Assembly: GCA_902768665.1 (NCBI GenBank)
Contig: CACXMA010000001.1
Coordinates: forward strand, 62,001-126,000
Length of the DNA stretch: 64,000 nucleotides
Source of the DNA: an uncultured Bacteroidia bacterium
GTDB taxonomy: Bacteria > Bacteroidota > Bacteroidia > Bacteroidales > UBA932
Direction: 5' to 3'
Positions 23,160 to 33,800 of this stretch are shown here, in pieces; within the stretch, counting starts at the first letter, position 1; each line of letters starts with the position of its first letter. The position numbers and the translations under genes are program-made. The notes beneath the pieces were generated by a model. It saw only the letters and a program-made list of their open reading frames with translations, was not told the DNA's origin and did no database searches.

Positions 23160-24330
23160 TGCCGCCGGGGGTTTTGGCGCCGGGGCCTTTTCCGCGGCCC
23201 TTTCCGCCCTTGCGGCGTTTCTTTTTCTTCCGGGCCTCGTCGAAGCGGGAGATGCTGTCGTCGCCGACGGCGGAGACGAACTCCGGCGCTTCGGGGGCGA
23301 ATCCGGCCTTGAGCGACTCGGGGCGGATGCCGTTCCGGTTCATCTTGATGATCTCCACGACTTCCTCGGCCGGCAGGGGATAGAGCTCCGCCAACGAGCC
23401 TTTTTCGTAAGAGAAGTACATCATTTCCTGGAGGATATCCGTCTTCATGAGCCAGGCCGGGCCGTCCTCGAACTCGAGCGGCTCGGAGACTCTCGGGATG
23501 CGGGACTGGGCGTCCAGGTAGGTTGCGACCTCATAGTTGAGGCAGCATTTGAGCTTGCCGCACTGCCCGGCGAGCTTCTGCGGGTTCAGCGACAGGTCCT
23601 GGACCCGGGCGGCGGAGGTGGTGATGGACTTGAACTCGGTGATGTAGTTCGCGCAGCAGAGTTCCCGGCCGCAGACGCCCAGGCCGCCGATGAGGCCGGC
23701 TTCCTGGCGGGCACCGATCTGCTTCATTTCGATGCGGATGCGGAACTCCTCGGCGAAAACCTTGATCAGCTGGCGGAAGTCCACGCGGCCGTCGGCGATG
23801 TAGTAGAAGATGGCTTTCGTGCCGTCGCCCTGGAACTCCACGTCCCCGATCTTCATGTCGAGACCGAGTTCCTTGGCGATCTGCCGGGCGCGGATCATGG
23901 TCTCCTCCTCGCGGGCAATGGCTTCCTGCCACTTCTCGATGTCCATGGCCTTGGCCTTGCGGTAGATGCGGCGAAGCTCCTCCTTGGGACGCTTTTCGCC
24001 CTTGCAGGCCATCTGGCGGGCGACGATCTGCCCCTCCAGCGTGACGATGCCGAGGTCGTGCCCGCTCGTCGATTCGACGATCACCAGGTCGCCGACCTTG
24101 ACGCTCTGGCCGGACGTGTTGACATAGATTCCCTTCCGCGTATTCTTGAAACGGACCTCATAGAGGTCGTCGAATTGCTCCTGTCCGACGCCTTTGAGCC
24201 AGTCGTACACCTCCAGCTTGCAGCAGCCGGGCTTGTAGGTGCAGACCGTCTCACCCGAGCCGCCGTCCCTTTCGACGGAGCAGCCGCGGAAGCAGTCGAA
24301 TTTTACGTTTTCGTTATCGAGATTGTGCAT
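23152..24330 (-). CDS. ricT: RicT/YaaT-type PSP1 family protein
   Basis: A 392-residue member of the PSP1 C-terminal family. B. subtilis RicT works in an Fe-S-containing complex affecting RNA processing; in Bacteroidetes the role is not established. Cys pairs that could bind a cluster are visible in KPGCCKLEVYDWL, GVCGRELCCANY and GQCGKLKCCLNYE, the family signature. A basic low-complexity tail (KKKKRRKGGKGRGKG) follows from about residue 365. It begins five bases after holB and overlaps the gldH start. Confidence 0.88.
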   Translation of the reverse strand: MHNLDNENVKFDCFRGCSVERDGGSGETVCTYKPGCCKLEVYDWLKGVGQEQFDDLYEVRFKNTRKGIYVNTSGQSVKVGDLVIVESTSGHDLGIVTLEGQIVARQMACKGEKRPKEELRRIYRKAKAMDIEKWQEAIAREEETMIRARQIAKELGLDMKIGDVEFQGDGTKAIFYYIADGRVDFRQLIKVFAEEFRIRIEMKQIGARQEAGLIGGLGVCGRELCCANYITEFKSITTSAARVQDLSLNPQKLAGQCGKLKCCLNYEVATYLDAQSRIPRVSEPLEFEDGPAWLMKTDILQEMMYFSYEKGSLAELYPLPAEEVVEIIKMNRNGIRPESLKAGFAPEAPEFVSAVGDDSISRFDEARKKKKRRKGGKGRGKGPGAKTPGGNA

Positions 24331-24334
24331 ACAG

Positions 24335-25339
24335 CTACAAATTCCTATATAATCTGTCCACCAGGTCGGTGAAAATGATTTTCTGGTTGACGTTTCTTTC
24401 TATCAGTGTGACCGCCCGGTCCAGCTGCGTGGCGGCAAGGCGCGGAAAACTGCGCTTGAGCGTCCCGGCGAGACGGCGGTAGTAGTCCATTTCCTCTTCG
24501 GGAACGCCGGCGAGCTGCTCCAGGCCCTGCTGGAGGAGGAATACGTCCCGGAATCCCTCTCCGGCGTAGCGGCAGAAGGCCTTCTGCTTTTCGCGGGAGG
24601 ACAGCGCGGCGAGCGATTCCCCGACTTCCAGCGCCGTCAGAAGGTTCTTTTCCAGCAGCGCGTCCATCAGCTCGCCGAACAGGGATGCATACTCCGAGAT
24701 TTCTCCGCTCGCTTCGCTCGGTCGAAATGACAAGTCCCCCCTGGGCGGCAGCACGCGGATCGACAGGCAGCGCGAGGAGATGGTCTTCAGCACCTTCTCG
24801 GGCGCATGGGTGATCATCAGGAACAGCGTCTCCTGCGGCGGCTCCTCGACAATTTTCAGCAGGCGGTTGGCCGCTTCCTGGTTCATCTTCTCCGGCAGGT
24901 ACATCACCACGCTCCGCCAGCCGCCCTCCACGCCCGTCAGGGACAGCTTGTCGAGGATGAGCCGGGCCTCGCCGACGGCTATCAGACCGGATTTCCCCTC
25001 GATGCCAAGGGCCTGGTAGAGCTCGTTTTCCGTAAAGCAGGGCCGCTCGAGCGCCAGCTCCCGGAACCACTGCATGTAACTGTCGGAGGTGGGCTTCTCG
25101 GAGGTGGAGACCTTGCTGCCGCCGGTCACCGGGAAGACGAAATGGATGTCCGGGTGGATCATCTTCGCCACCTTGCCGGACCCGCCGTACAGCGCCTCGA
25201 GGAAGGCCAGGCACAGGGGGAAAGCCCCGCCGCCGTCGTTCTCATAGAGAAGGATGGCGTGCGGCACGCGGCCCGTCGCGACCATGTTTTTCATGGCGGC
25301 GACCGTCCTGTCGTTTCCTGTGAGGGTGTCGAAGAGCAT
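24335..25339 (-). CDS. holB: DNA polymerase III delta' subunit-like protein
   Basis: A clamp-loader subunit homolog of the AAA+ fold, 334 residues from the ATG at 25339 (MLFDTLTGNDRTV). Walker A is degenerate (ENDGGGAFPLC in place of GPxGxGK), as expected for the non-hydrolysing delta' subunit. SRCLSIRVLPP corresponds to the SRC sensor motif. A palindromic repeat (24697-24731) inserts about 12 residues (SFRPSEASGEIS) right after the sensor strand. A longer frame reaches 25390, but it runs through AT-rich promoter-like DNA. It is first in the holB-ricT-gldH-trmB operon. Confidence 0.85.
   Translation of the reverse strand: MLFDTLTGNDRTVAAMKNMVATGRVPHAILLYENDGGGAFPLCLAFLEALYGGSGKVAKMIHPDIHFVFPVTGGSKVSTSEKPTSDSYMQWFRELALERPCFTENELYQALGIEGKSGLIAVGEARLILDKLSLTGVEGGWRSVVMYLPEKMNQEAANRLLKIVEEPPQETLFLMITHAPEKVLKTISSRCLSIRVLPPRGDLSFRPSEASGEISEYASLFGELMDALLEKNLLTALEVGESLAALSSREKQKAFCRYAGEGFRDVFLLQQGLEQLAGVPEEEMDYYRRLAGTLKRSFPRLAATQLDRAVTLIERNVNQKIIFTDLVDRLYRNL
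24697..24731 (-). repeat. GTCAT..ATCT hairpin inside holB
   Basis: On the minus strand it opens GTCATTTCGACCGAGCG and closes GAGCGGAGAAATCT. The stem ATTTC/GAAAT is extended by inner CCG/CGG pairs. It is the longest member (35 nt) and is related to the shorter copies at 36647 and 47978 (GTCATTTCGAGCGCAG.. type). Confidence 0.8.
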
Positions 25340-25401
25340 CCGAATCGGTGTTAAAACTTGTAAAAGTACGAATTTTCCAAAGGAATTCAAAAAAAATGCG
25401 T

Positions 25402-25410
25402 TACCTTTGA
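25402..25410 (+). promoter_or_regulatory. -7 box of yitT-miaA
   Basis: TACCTTTGA, 24 bases before the yitT-like ATG. Confidence 0.65.
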
Positions 25411-25434
25411 GTTCCGAAACCTATTAATAACACT

Positions 25435-26340
25435 ATGACCAACCTCCTTTCTCCGCTCTCGAAGTGGAAATTCTGGAAAGAACTCATTATCATGACGGTC
25501 GGTATGATGATCGCCGCCGCTGCCGTCTACTATTTCATGATGCCGTCGAACCTGATCGTCGGTTCCATCTCCGGTCTGTCGCTGGTCATCGCCCGCATCA
25601 CCGGCTGGGAGATGTCCATCATCGTCATGGCGATCAACGCCTTCCTGCTGGTGCTGGCCTGGTTGCTGATCGGCAAGGAATTCGGCGCCAAGACCGTCTA
25701 TACCGCCATGATCCTCGGTCCGATGATCGATCTGTGGGGCGTCATCTGCCCCGCCGAGAGACTCATCCCCGAAGGTGCCACGTCCGTGATGGGCGAGCCT
25801 TTCCTCGATATGATCTGCTTCGTGCTGGTGCTGAGTCTCTCGCAGACCATCATGTTCAGTATCAACGCCTCCACGGGCGGCCTGGACATTCTCGCGAAGA
25901 TTGTCAACAAGTATCTCCATTTCGATATCGGTGCTTCCGTCGCCGTGGCCGGCGCCATCATCTGCTGCACCGCTTTCGCCATCAACCCGTTCCATCTGGT
26001 CGTTCTCGGTCTGATCGGTACCTGGATCAACGGCCTGACCATCGACTACTTCACGGCCAGCTTCAACCGCAAGAAACGCGTCTGCATCATTTCCAAGGAT
26101 CATGAACTGATCCGCAGGCATATCATTGAAAAACTCCATCGCGGCTGCAGCCTCTATCCCGTCGTGGGCGGCTACAGCGGCGAAGAGAGCTTTGAGATCC
26201 AGACCCTGCTGACCAAGGACGAGTTCTCCGACCTGATGGCCTATATCCGCGACAACAAGATCCAGAGCTTTGTCACGGCCGGCAATGTCAGCGAAATCTA
26301 CGGCCGCTGGTCCCACAACGCCCGTCACCACAAAGGCTGA
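25435..26340 (+). CDS. YitT-family membrane protein (DUF161/DUF2179)
   Basis: A 301-residue integral membrane protein with six predicted helices (about 18-38, 48-78, 85-105, 122-142, 150-170, 178-200), followed by a cytoplasmic DUF2179 domain (RVCIISKDHELIRRHIIEKL ... QSFVTAGNVSEIYGRW). The transported substrate of this widespread family is unknown. Its stop overlaps the miaA start by one base (TGATG), so the two are co-translated. Confidence 0.87.
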   Translation: MTNLLSPLSKWKFWKELIIMTVGMMIAAAAVYYFMMPSNLIVGSISGLSLVIARITGWEMSIIVMAINAFLLVLAWLLIGKEFGAKTVYTAMILGPMIDLWGVICPAERLIPEGATSVMGEPFLDMICFVLVLSLSQTIMFSINASTGGLDILAKIVNKYLHFDIGASVAVAGAIICCTAFAINPFHLVVLGLIGTWINGLTIDYFTASFNRKKRVCIISKDHELIRRHIIEKLHRGCSLYPVVGGYSGEESFEIQTLLTKDEFSDLMAYIRDNKIQSFVTAGNVSEIYGRWSHNARHHKG

Positions 26341-27401
26341 TGAGGAGCCAGCGCCGTCCACCCGTCCCCGTCCCGCCGCCCGCGCCCCTTCCGGAGCCGG
26401 AAACGCTGGACCTGGAGGCGCTCCGAGCGAGCTGCCTCTCCGGTGAGACGGACCTCATCTGCGTTCTTGGCCCGACCGCCTCGGGAAAGACCCGTTATGC
26501 CGTCGCTTTGGCAGATGCCCTGCATTCGCCGGGCATGACGGTTTCGTCATTCCACGGCTCGTCCGGCGCCTGCGGCAGTATACCGTCATTCCACGGCTTG
26601 TCCGTGGAATCTCTCCGCTGCGAAATCATCTCCGCCGACTCGCGCCAGGTCTACCGCGGCATGACCATCGGTACCGGCAAGGACCTCGCCGAGTACGGCG
26701 ACATTCCCTACCACCTTATCGACATCGCCGATGCGGGGGAGCGCTATGACCTCTACCGCTACCAGCAGGATTTCGAGCGGGTCTATGCCGACATCCGCGC
26801 CCGGGGCGCCTTCCCGATCCTCTGTGGCGGCACCGGCCTCTATATCCAGGCGGTGACCCACGCCTTTGCGCTGCAGAATGTCCCGGCGGACTGGGATCTG
26901 CGGCGGGAGCTCGAAGAGATGGACCCGGAGCGGCTGCTGGAGCAGTACCGCCGCTGCTGCGGGGAACCGGATGAGACGACGCTGGCTTCGCGCCGGCGGT
27001 TGATCCGGGGTCTCGAAGTCGCCTACGCCCGCGAAAAGGGACTGCCGGACGGCGGGGTGGTCCGGGCGACGAACTTTTATCCCAAGAATACGTTCTTCAT
27101 CGGCACGCTCGTGGACCGCGAGGAGCGCAACCGGCGCATCGATGCCCGGCTCGATGCGCGGCTTGCAGAGGGCCTTGTCGACGAGGTCCGCGGTCTGCTG
27201 GAACAGGGTCTCGGTCCCGAGGATCTGATCTACTACGGACTTGAATACAAGTTTGTTACGCAGTATCTGCTGGGGCTGCTGGACTATGACTCCATGCGCC
27301 TGCAGCTCGCAACGGCGATCCACCAGTTCGCCAAGCGGCAGATGACCTTTTTCCGCGGCATGGAGGCCAAGGGCGACCGCATTCACTGGGTTAAGCCATA
27401 A
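26340..27401 (+). CDS. miaA: tRNA dimethylallyltransferase with repeat-encoded insertion
   Basis: Adds a dimethylallyl group to A37 of tRNAs reading UNN codons. The P-loop GPTASGKT, ISADSRQVYRGMTIGTGK and CGGTGLYIQA are all present. At 353 residues it exceeds the usual ~300 for two reasons: a 40-residue Pro-rich N-terminal extension (PVPVPPPAPLPEPE), and a ~33-residue insertion between the helix after the P-loop (ADAL) and EIISADSRQ, encoded by palindromic repeats at 26513-26612. The insertion is in frame and all catalytic motifs are intact, so the enzyme is probably functional. Confidence 0.92.
   Translation: MRSQRRPPVPVPPPAPLPEPETLDLEALRASCLSGETDLICVLGPTASGKTRYAVALADALHSPGMTVSSFHGSSGACGSIPSFHGLSVESLRCEIISADSRQVYRGMTIGTGKDLAEYGDIPYHLIDIADAGERYDLYRYQQDFERVYADIRARGAFPILCGGTGLYIQAVTHAFALQNVPADWDLRRELEEMDPERLLEQYRRCCGEPDETTLASRRRLIRGLEVAYAREKGLPDGGVVRATNFYPKNTFFIGTLVDREERNRRIDARLDARLAEGLVDEVRGLLEQGLGPEDLIYYGLEYKFVTQYLLGLLDYDSMRLQLATAIHQFAKRQMTFFRGMEAKGDRIHWVKP
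26513..26612. repeat. composite of two and a half GTCAT..ATCT hairpins inside miaA
   Basis: In order: 26513-26541 (minus; CCGTCATGCCC ... GGGCATCT type), a half copy at 26544-26563 (TCGTCATTCCACGG, right arm missing), the linker GCCTGCGGCAGTATA, and a full copy at 26583-26612 (CCGTCATTCCACGG ... CCGTGGAATCT). It has the same modules as the gldH composite with one extra half copy. It encodes SPGMTV, then SSFHGSSGACGSI, then PSFHGLSVES. Confidence 0.85.
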
Positions 27402-27438
27402 TTTGTCGCGTTTTTTTGCGTTTTTACGGAAATCGTTT

Positions 27439-27446
27439 TATATTTG
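27439..27446 (+). promoter_or_regulatory. -7 box before the membrane-protein pair
   Basis: TATATTTG, 41 bases upstream of the ATG at 27488. Confidence 0.5.
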
Positions 27447-27487
27447 TCTGTTACAATACGAAAACAATTTCTAAATCATTCAATACT

Positions 27488-28201
27488 ATGGCTCTTGATT
27501 TCAAAACCATGTCTCTCGAGAAGAAGGTCGTCGTGTGCGCTTCTCTCGCTATTGCCGCTTTCGGTCTCATTGCTTTGATTATTTCCTTCTGCGTCTACGG
27601 CTCCGTGGCCGCTATGATTAAAGGCGAAGCCGGCAGGGCCATTGCTGCTGCTTTCGGCGGCGGTAAGGTAAGCAACCCGCTGGGCGGCTATGGCTGGATC
27701 GCAGCCCTCAGCTTCTTCGCTCTTCTGGGTGTTGCCGCGATCAACTACTTCAAGGCTCCCGAGTCCAAGTTGGTTCCGCAGGTTCCCTTCAAGTTCGTCA
27801 TCCCGGCCGTCGCTGTCGTGACCGGTCTCTTCGCCTGGATCTATCTTTCCATCCCGATGGAGGGCGCTTCTTTCATGGGCGGCGAGCAGGTTGCTCTCGG
27901 TGTCTTCACCCTGATCTTCTTCCTCTGCTACACGGCTCTGTTCGGTTTCTTCGCCTTTGAGAACAAGGACGACCTCAAGAAGGCTCTTCCGTATTGCCTT
28001 CTCGCCCTCGGCGGTCTGTTCCTTCTCATCGCCACCATCAAGTGCGTTGCTTATTCCGGTATGCAGAACGCTATCATGAAAGCGACCAAGGACAGCATTC
28101 CTTCCCCGCTTGGCCTGCTGAAGACCGCCTGGATCATCAACTCCCTCTGCCTCATCGGCTATGGCTGCCTGACCTTCCTCAAGGCCAAGGACGAGGACTA
28201 A
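27488..28201 (+). CDS. unknown integral membrane protein
   Basis: A 237-residue protein that I do not recognise. Six or so hydrophobic helices are visible (about 13-37, 65-82, 95-115, 130-155, 165-185, 215-230). A Gly/Ala-rich loop sits between helices 1 and 2 (GEAGRAIAAAFGGGK), and the tail is charged (KAKDED). The upstream frame extension passes through the promoter box, so the ATG at 27488 is chosen. It lies 15 bases before a second small membrane protein; the two probably act together. Confidence 0.7.
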   Translation: MALDFKTMSLEKKVVVCASLAIAAFGLIALIISFCVYGSVAAMIKGEAGRAIAAAFGGGKVSNPLGGYGWIAALSFFALLGVAAINYFKAPESKLVPQVPFKFVIPAVAVVTGLFAWIYLSIPMEGASFMGGEQVALGVFTLIFFLCYTALFGFFAFENKDDLKKALPYCLLALGGLFLLIATIKCVAYSGMQNAIMKATKDSIPSPLGLLKTAWIINSLCLIGYGCLTFLKAKDED

Positions 28202-28216
28202 TACTGTCTTTCGATT

Positions 28217-28774
28217 ATGTTTGATCTGCTGACTCCCGGGAAAAAGATTTCCCTGCTTGCCTCCGCCGCGGTCGCTTTCATGATGCTGACGGCTTTTATC
28301 GCCTCCCTGACCGAAGACCCCGCGAACCTCGACTGGGCTTCCTGGCTCGGTTACTATTCCGTCCTTGGCTATGCCGTCATCCTTGTGGCCGGCGGTCTGG
28401 ACTTCAATACGAATAAAGCGGATATCGCCCGCGTCGCGACGGCCGTGTTTGCGCTCGGCGGTGTGATCGGCCTTGTTTCCGGCGTGATGATTTTCACGAT
28501 GGTCATGTTCATCCTCTCCGGCCTGGCCGCCATCGCCGCCTGTGTCCTGGATTATATGGCCAACCAGAAACTCAACATCGTCTATGCCCTCGTGGCCCTG
28601 GCTTTCTTCCTGCTGATGCTCTTCTGGATCATCAACGTCGCCGCCAGCGTGAAGTTCGGCGATCAGCGCGTTCTCCGCAATGTGACCGTAGCGCTGATGT
28701 CCTATGACTTCCCGACGGCTGTCCTTGCGATCGCCGCAGGCTACAACTGCTACAAGATCCTCAAGGAAGAATAG
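28217..28774 (+). CDS. unknown integral membrane protein
   Basis: A 185-residue protein that I do not recognise, with five to six hydrophobic helices and the conserved-looking segments LDWASWLGYYSVLGYA and GGLDFNTNKAD. It follows the previous membrane gene after 15 bases and is closed by an intrinsic terminator at 28794-28835, so the pair forms a two-gene operon. Confidence 0.7.
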   Translation: MFDLLTPGKKISLLASAAVAFMMLTAFIASLTEDPANLDWASWLGYYSVLGYAVILVAGGLDFNTNKADIARVATAVFALGGVIGLVSGVMIFTMVMFILSGLAAIAACVLDYMANQKLNIVYALVALAFFLLMLFWIINVAASVKFGDQRVLRNVTVALMSYDFPTAVLAIAAGYNCYKILKEE

Positions 28775-28793
28775 CATCCGCTTCCTGCATCCT

Positions 28794-28835
28794 GAGAGAC
28801 ACCGGCGCCCCGTGCTTGGTGTCTCTCTTTTTTTT
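28794..28835 (+). terminator. terminator of the membrane-protein pair
   Basis: GAGAGACACC (28794-28803) pairs perfectly with GGTGTCTCTC (28818-28827), followed by eight T. Confidence 0.88.
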
Positions 28836-28837
28836 GC

Positions 28838-28846
28838 TACCTTTGC
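28838..28846 (+). promoter_or_regulatory. smpB -7 box
   Basis: TACCTTTGC directly after the preceding terminator and only six bases before the smpB ATG, so the mRNA is nearly leaderless. Confidence 0.72.
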
Positions 28847-28852
28847 AGTCCC

Positions 28853-29317
28853 ATGGCAAAAGAGAAGAAACATAAGGGTATCCAGATCAACAACAAGCGG
28901 GCCTCGTTCGACTACGAGTTCCTGGAGACCTATACTGCAGGCATCCAGCTGGTCGGGACGGAGATCAAGTCCATCCGGGCGGGGAAAGCCTCGCTCAGCG
29001 ATGCCTATTGCTATTTCTCGGGCAACGAGCTCTATGTCCGCGGGATGAATGTCGCCCTTTACCCCTGGGGGAACTCCTGGGGACAGCACGAACCGGCGCG
29101 GGACCGCCGTCTGCTGCTGACCAGAAAGGAGCTCCGCCATCTCGCCATGGAGGACAAGAAGCCGGGCCTGACCATCGTCGCCGTGCGGCTTTTCATCGCC
29201 GAGAACGGCTACGCCAAGCTCCTGATTGCGCTGGCAAAGGGCAAGAAGGAGTACGACAAGCGCGAGTCCATCAAAGAGAAGGACCTCCGCCGCTCGATGG
29301 AGCGCGGGGACTATTGA
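28853..29317 (+). CDS. smpB: SsrA-binding protein SmpB
   Basis: Binds tmRNA and brings it to stalled ribosomes. The 154-residue product has the OB-fold motifs [38 protein letters not shown] and [20 protein letters not shown], with the charged C-terminal tail ([11 protein letters not shown]) that enters the ribosome. No tmRNA gene is seen nearby. It is a single-gene unit between a terminator and the metK promoter. Confidence 0.95.
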   Translation: MAKEKKHKGIQINNKRASFDYEFLETYTAGIQLVGTEIKSIRAGKASLSDAYCYFSGNELYVRGMNVALYPWGNSWGQHEPARDRRLLLTRKELRHLAMEDKKPGLTIVAVRLFIAENGYAKLLIALAKGKKEYDKRESIKEKDLRRSMERGDY

Positions 29318-29325
29318 TTTTTTTT

Positions 29326-29356
29326 TTGGAAGTTTGAAAAAACTTCGTACCTTTGC
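29326..29356 (+). promoter_or_regulatory. metK promoter
   Basis: TTG at 29326-29328 and TACCTTTGC at 29348-29356, separated by 19 bases. Transcription would start about 29361, immediately before the riboswitch-like element. Confidence 0.65.
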
Positions 29357-29367
29357 CGCCCGAAAAT

Positions 29368-29423
29368 ATGTGGAGAGATTTGGACTTGCTTGCAACCACG
29401 TTAAAAAATGCTAAAATACGTTT
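29368..29423 (+). ncRNA. SAM-II-like riboswitch upstream of metK
   Basis: The short segment has the SAM-II (SAM_alpha) hallmarks in order: GTGG (29370-29373) pairing with CCAC (29396-29399) as P1; GATTTG in the loop; GCTTGCAACCACGTTAAA around the P1 3' strand; then AATGCTAAA, whose TGC can pair back with GCA of the loop as the pseudoknot. It begins at the expected 5' end of the mRNA and precedes metK, a logical SAM target. SAM-II is best known from alphaproteobacteria. The match is by memory of the consensus, not by a covariance search. Confidence 0.7.
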
Positions 29424-29445
29424 CATATCAGTGTTTTGTGTTTTT

Positions 29446-29478
29446 GGCTCCGCATAGTACTATGCAGAGCTATTTTTT
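29446..29478 (+). terminator. intrinsic terminator between SAM-II-like element and metK
   Basis: GCTC (29447-29450) and GCATAGTACTATGC (29452-29465) with GAGC (29467-29470) make a long hairpin followed by ATTTTTT. The metK ATG lies six bases after it. It is the likely expression platform. Confidence 0.72.
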
Positions 29479-29483
29479 ATACC

Positions 29484-30740
<1,257 letters not shown>

Positions 30741-30792
30741 TAATTAATAAATTTTTTTATAATCATAGCTTTTTTATTCCAAACGAATATTG

Positions 30793-30801
30793 TATCTTTG
30801 C
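30793..30801 (+). promoter_or_regulatory. -7 box of the Oar-type receptor operon
   Basis: TATCTTTGC, 32 bases before the ATG at 30834. It overlaps an earlier in-frame ATG at 30798, which therefore cannot be the start. Confidence 0.7.
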
Positions 30802-30833
30802 GCCGGAATTTATTTCAAATCCTTTCAATATTT

Positions 30834-33800
30834 ATGAAACACGCTTTCAAAAGTCTAGTGCTCACAATCATTACTATGTTTGTGGGCAGTGTTGCCTTTG
30901 CCCAGATGACAACCTCCGCCCTGAACGGTAAGGTGGTTGACAACGCGGGCGAAGCGGTCGTGGGTGCTTACGTCGTTGCGACGCACACCCCGTCCGGTAC
31001 CATCTACGGCGCGACGACCAACATCGACGGCCGTTACTCCATCCAGGGTATGCGTGCCGGCGGTCCCTACACCGTCGTCATCTCCAGCCTCGGTTATCAG
31101 GATGCGACCTTCACGGAACTCACCCTCCAGCTCGCCGAGACCGCCACGGTCAACGCCAAGCTGAGCGATGACACCCAGGTCCTCGAGCAGGCCGTCGTCA
31201 TCGGCCAGGCCGCTTCCAAGTTCTATCAGGAGAAGACCGGTGCCTCCACGAACATCACCGGCAACCAGATCGTCGCTCTCCCGACTGTCTCCCGCAGCAT
31301 CACCGACGTGACCCGCCTCTCACCTTACGGCGGCAACGGCATGAGCTTCGCCGGCAGCGACGGCCGTCTGGCCAACTTCACCGTTGACGGTGCGAACTTC
31401 AACAACAACTTCGGTCTGAGCTCCAACCTCCCCGGCGGCGGCAGCCCGATCTCCATCGACGCCATCGAGGAACTCCAGGTCGTGATCTCCCCGTTCGATG
31501 TCCGCCAGACCAACTTCATCGGCGGCGGTGTCAACGCCATCACGAAGTCCGGTACCAACACCTTCAGGGGTACGGCTTACATCTACCACCAGAACGAGAA
31601 CATGCGTGGTGACGCCGTGGACGGCCAGGCTATCTCCGGTGCCCGCGACAAGGACCGCAAGACCACCTACGGTATGACCTTCGGCGGCCCGATCATCAAG
31701 AACAAGCTCTTCTTCTTCGTCAATGCTGAAATGTCCAAGGTCCCTTCGGTCGTCAACCGCTGGAGAGGCTCCGAGGATGGTGTCGCCGTTCCGGACGACT
31801 TCATCTCCCGCGCCAAGCTCTCCGACCTCGAGGCCGTTTCCAACTACCTGAGCGACACTTACGGCTACAACACCGGTTCCTGGACTTCCTTCCCGGCCGA
31901 TGAGGACAACAAGAAGATCCTCGCCCGCCTCGACTGGAACATCAACCAGGCCCACCACCTCGCCCTTCGCTACAACTATACCATCAACAACGTCTGGAAC
32001 TCCCCGAACGCGACTTCCATGGACGGTGGTACCCGTATGCCGAACGGCCGTATGTCCAAGCAGTCGATGTCCTATGCCAACTCGATGTACTCCATGCAGA
32101 ACATCGTGAACACCTGGTCCGTCGACCTCAACAGCCGTCTGTCCGACAACCTCTCCAACCAGTTCCTGTTCACCTTCTCGAAGCTCGATGACATCCGCGG
32201 CACCAACTCCGCCGAGTTCCCGTTCATCGACATCACCCGCGACGACGACAACTACATCGCCGCCGGTTACGAGCTTTTCACCTGGAACAACGCGGTCCAC
32301 AACACGGTCGCCAACGTCAAGGACGACCTGACCTACTACTTCGGTACGCACAAGATCACCACCGGTCTCACCTTCGAGTACCAGATGGCTGACAACCAGT
32401 ATATGCGTAACGGTACGGGTTACTACCGCTACAACTGGGACGACCCGACGATGACCGTCGCCGAGCTCTTCGCCGGTGCTCCGGAAATCGTCAACCTCAC
32501 CTATGGTTATGACGGTGAAAAGAAGCCTGCAGCCCGCGTCCAGTTCTACAAGGCCGGCATCTACGCCCAGGACGAATGGAGCATCAACGAGAACTTCAAG
32601 CTCACCTACGGCCTCCGTCTCGACGGCCTGTTCTTCGACAACGGCGACCTGATGACCAACAAGGCCATCCTCGACCTCAGCTACTACCCCAAGAAGTATG
32701 ACTTCAAGGAGACCCACATCGATACCGGCAAGTGGCCCACCAGCAAGCTGACCGTTTCCCCGCGCGTCGGTTTCAACTGGGACGTCTTCGGTGACAAGAG
32801 CCTCAAGGTCCGCGGCGGTACCGGCCTCTTCTCCGGCCGTCTCCCGCTCGTGTTCTTCACGAACATGCCGACCAACGGCGGTCTCGTCCAGTACCAGGCC
32901 AACCTCAACTCCAGCAATACCGATATGAACCAGTTCGCCGGCGGTCTCGTGACTGCTGACGGAAAGGCCACGATCGACGCTCTCTACAACAAGCTCACCC
33001 AGATGGGTTATCCGACGACGGTCAAGCCGGAGGACGGTACAGTTCCTTCCGCTGTCAACGGTGTCGATCCGAAGTTCCGCATGCCGCAGGTCTGGAAGAC
33101 CTCCCTTGCGCTCGACTACAACCTCCCGACTTCCTTCCCGCTGTCCGTTACGGCCGAGGGTATCTTCAACAAGACCATCAACGCCGTCTCCATCTCCGAC
33201 TGGAGCATCAAGGATGTCGCCGGTTTTGCCCGCTTCAACGGTGCTGACAACCGCCCGATCTATCCGAGGGGCTTCCGCACGGGTACCAAGGCTTTCGTCC
33301 TCGAGAACACCGACAAGGGCTACGGCTGGTCCGCCAGCTTCGGCATCAACGGTAGCACCTCCGACCGAGCCCTCGACTTCATGTTCGCCTACACGCACAC
33401 CGTGAACAAGGAAATCACCGGTATGCCGGGTTCCGCCGCCGAGTCCGCCTTCACCTATGTCCCGACGACCGAAGGCCCGAACTACATCAAGCTTCACAAC
33501 TCCCAGTATGTGACCCCGGACCGTATGGTTGCTTCCCTGACCCACAACGACAAGTGCGGCAACCACTTCAGCCTCATCTATGAAGCCTGGAGAGGTGGTT
33601 ACAACTACTCCCTGATGATGTCCAACGATATGAACGCCGACGGTTACAACTACGACGCGCTCTATATCCCGACGGACGCTCAGGTCAACAACGGCGAGTT
33701 CCGTTTCGTCTCCGATGACGACCGCGACCGCTTCATGGACTATGTCCACGCCAACAGCTTCCTCAGCGACCACCAGGGCGAGTATGCCGAGGCCTACAGC

